Positions 4,340-5,093 of a DNA stretch of 5,093 nt are shown piece by piece (positions within the stretch are counted from its first letter, which is position 1; every line of letters starts with the position of its first letter). This stretch comes from Rubrobacteraceae bacterium. GTDB lineage: Bacteria; Actinomycetota; Rubrobacteria; Rubrobacterales; Rubrobacteraceae. Under the pieces are notes generated by a model that worked only from the letters and a program-made list of their open reading frames with translations, did no database searches and was not told the DNA's origin. Position numbers and translations under genes: made by a program. The stretch lies in contig JACCSM010000539.1 in the NCBI GenBank assembly GCA_013698525.1, positions 1-5,093 of the forward strand, given 5' to 3'.

Positions 4340-5093
4340 CATCGGACTTCCCAGAATGGGATATATGCGAACTTCTATAAGAAGGCACGTTAGTAGCACC
4401 GCGAGCTTTCTCGCTACGGCCACCACCGCCCGCTTCTTGGCGTTCTTGCCTCCCCGGGCGGCTATCTTCTCCCCGTGGCGCCTCAGGTCCGAGTCCTTTC
4501 CGAAGGGACCCAGGACGTAGTGGGCGCTGCCTACCAGGAGCTTCCTCAGCATCTCGTCGCCTTCCTTGGAGATGCGTTTTTGGGGCTCCGTGTCCCCCGA
4601 GCGGTCGGTGGCGGGCACCAGCCCCAAGTATGCCCCGACCGAGCGGCTCTTCTCGAAGCAGTAGGGATCCTCCAAGGTGAGCACGAAGGTAAGCGCCGTG
4701 AGCGGCCCGATCCCCTCGACCTAGCGCAGGAGCCTCGTTTCTGGGTGATGTTCTTCGGAGACCGTTTCTAGCTGTCGGTCGTAGTCACGGATGCGCTCCG
4801 TCAGCGAGCCGATCTGCTCGAGTATGGGCCCCAGGGCCGGCCGAAGCGCCTCGGGGATGTGCTCGGGCGCTCTGTTGTGGAAGCTCTTGGCCGGGCACTT
4901 GGGCAGGCGGGCCCCGAAGGACTTGAGCGCTCCTTAGGGACGTGGTTCACAAGTTGCGTGCGGCTCCCGACCAACGCCTGCCGGGAGCGAATGATGGCCA
5001 GATGGGCCTGGGAGTCTTCCCCCCTGTGCTTTAACGGGTAGAGCAGCTTCGGGTCCAGTCGCGCCAGGCGGCCCAGGTTCTCGGCATCTACTT
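4340..5093 (-). mobile_element. Inactive IS110-family insertion sequence, transposase 3' end side
   Basis: The element enters from the right edge, and its transposase reads towards the RTX gene. IS110 elements lack typical terminal inverted repeats, so the end near 4340-4360 is an estimate. It is set by where transposase similarity ends and by the interrupted ORF at 4313. In this family the guide (bridge) RNA is encoded in the non-coding end upstream of the transposase, which is outside the window. Confidence 0.65.

Larger units (their letters stand above)
4280..5093 (-). pseudogene. IS110-family transposase pseudogene, 5' end beyond the window
   Basis: A DEDD-type (Piv/MooV-like) recombinase that moves IS110 elements. 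Starting from 5091, the frame VDAENLGRLARLDPKLL...LAIIRSRQALVGSRTQLVNHV is the end of the N-terminal RuvC-like domain. Between HV (4941-4939) and LKSFG (from 4927) there are 11 nt where the family has about 9, so the frame shifts. The next frame gives KSFGARLPKCPAKSF, the linker IPEALRPALGPILEQIGSLTERIRDYDRQLE, then HPETRLLR and a TAG at 4723-4721, where the family usually has Gln (CAG to TAG). It continues VEGIGPLTALTFVLTLED, SRSVGAYLGLVPATDRSGD, QKRISKEGDEMLRKLLVGSA, HGEKIAARGGKNAKKRAVVAVARKLAVLL. The C-terminal domain with its conserved Ser is otherwise intact. Family similarity fades at about 4355; the frame happens to stay open to 4280. Not functional as written. Confidence 0.92.

Noticed and set aside
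4475..4771. A 98-codon plus-strand frame opposite the IS110 transposase
   Set aside because: It is a shadow of the transposase frame, with no ribosome binding site or recognisable domain.

Overview
This window looks like a chromosomal or accessory stretch from a high-GC, Gram-positive-type actinobacterium. Rubrobacter or a relative is my best guess. The guess rests on base composition, a Cys-type sulfatase with an exported leader, a secreted RTX-like repeat protein with a C-terminal Cys pair, and an IS110 transposase. It is inference from gene types, not a database match.

Layout from left to right: (1) positions 1-131 hold no supported gene, but carry one copy of a degenerate direct repeat of about 50 bp. 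(2) A complete exported sulfatase lies on the minus strand (132-1568, possibly starting at 1625). The second copy of the degenerate repeat sits just beyond its 5' end, at about 1640-1688. (3) The intergenic stretch 1626-2052 holds a decayed reading-frame remnant on the minus strand, one arm of a 27-bp perfect inverted repeat (1778-1804) and a 13-bp palindrome (1923-1935). (4) A plus-strand dihydrofolate-reductase-fold protein (RibD C-terminal domain family) occupies 2053-2664, and a hairpin follows it at 2776-2803. (5) 2665-3057 has no gene but contains a related repeat tail (2984-3040). (6) A small lipocalin-like-domain protein lies on the minus strand (3058-3492). (7) The intergenic stretch 3493-3812 is dense in hairpins and carries the second arm of the 27-bp repeat plus a 22-bp direct repeat. 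(8) A secreted RTX-like calcium-binding repeat protein lies on the plus strand (3813-4283), followed by an eight-codon ORF with a strong ribosome binding site. (9) An IS110-family transposase pseudogene on the minus strand runs off the right edge. It is broken by an in-frame TAG and by a frameshift.

The genes do not form one obvious pathway. They are mostly single-gene units in alternating orientation: sulfatase(-), reductase-fold(+), lipocalin(-), RTX(+), transposase(-). The most interesting structure is the family of short repeats between them. A 27-bp sequence, identical in both copies, lies upstream of both the reductase-fold gene and the lipocalin gene. It faces each gene in the same relative direction. 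Related tails flank the lipocalin gene as direct repeats. This could be a shared regulatory element or the decayed ends of a mobile or cassette-like unit. I cannot decide between these from the sequence alone.
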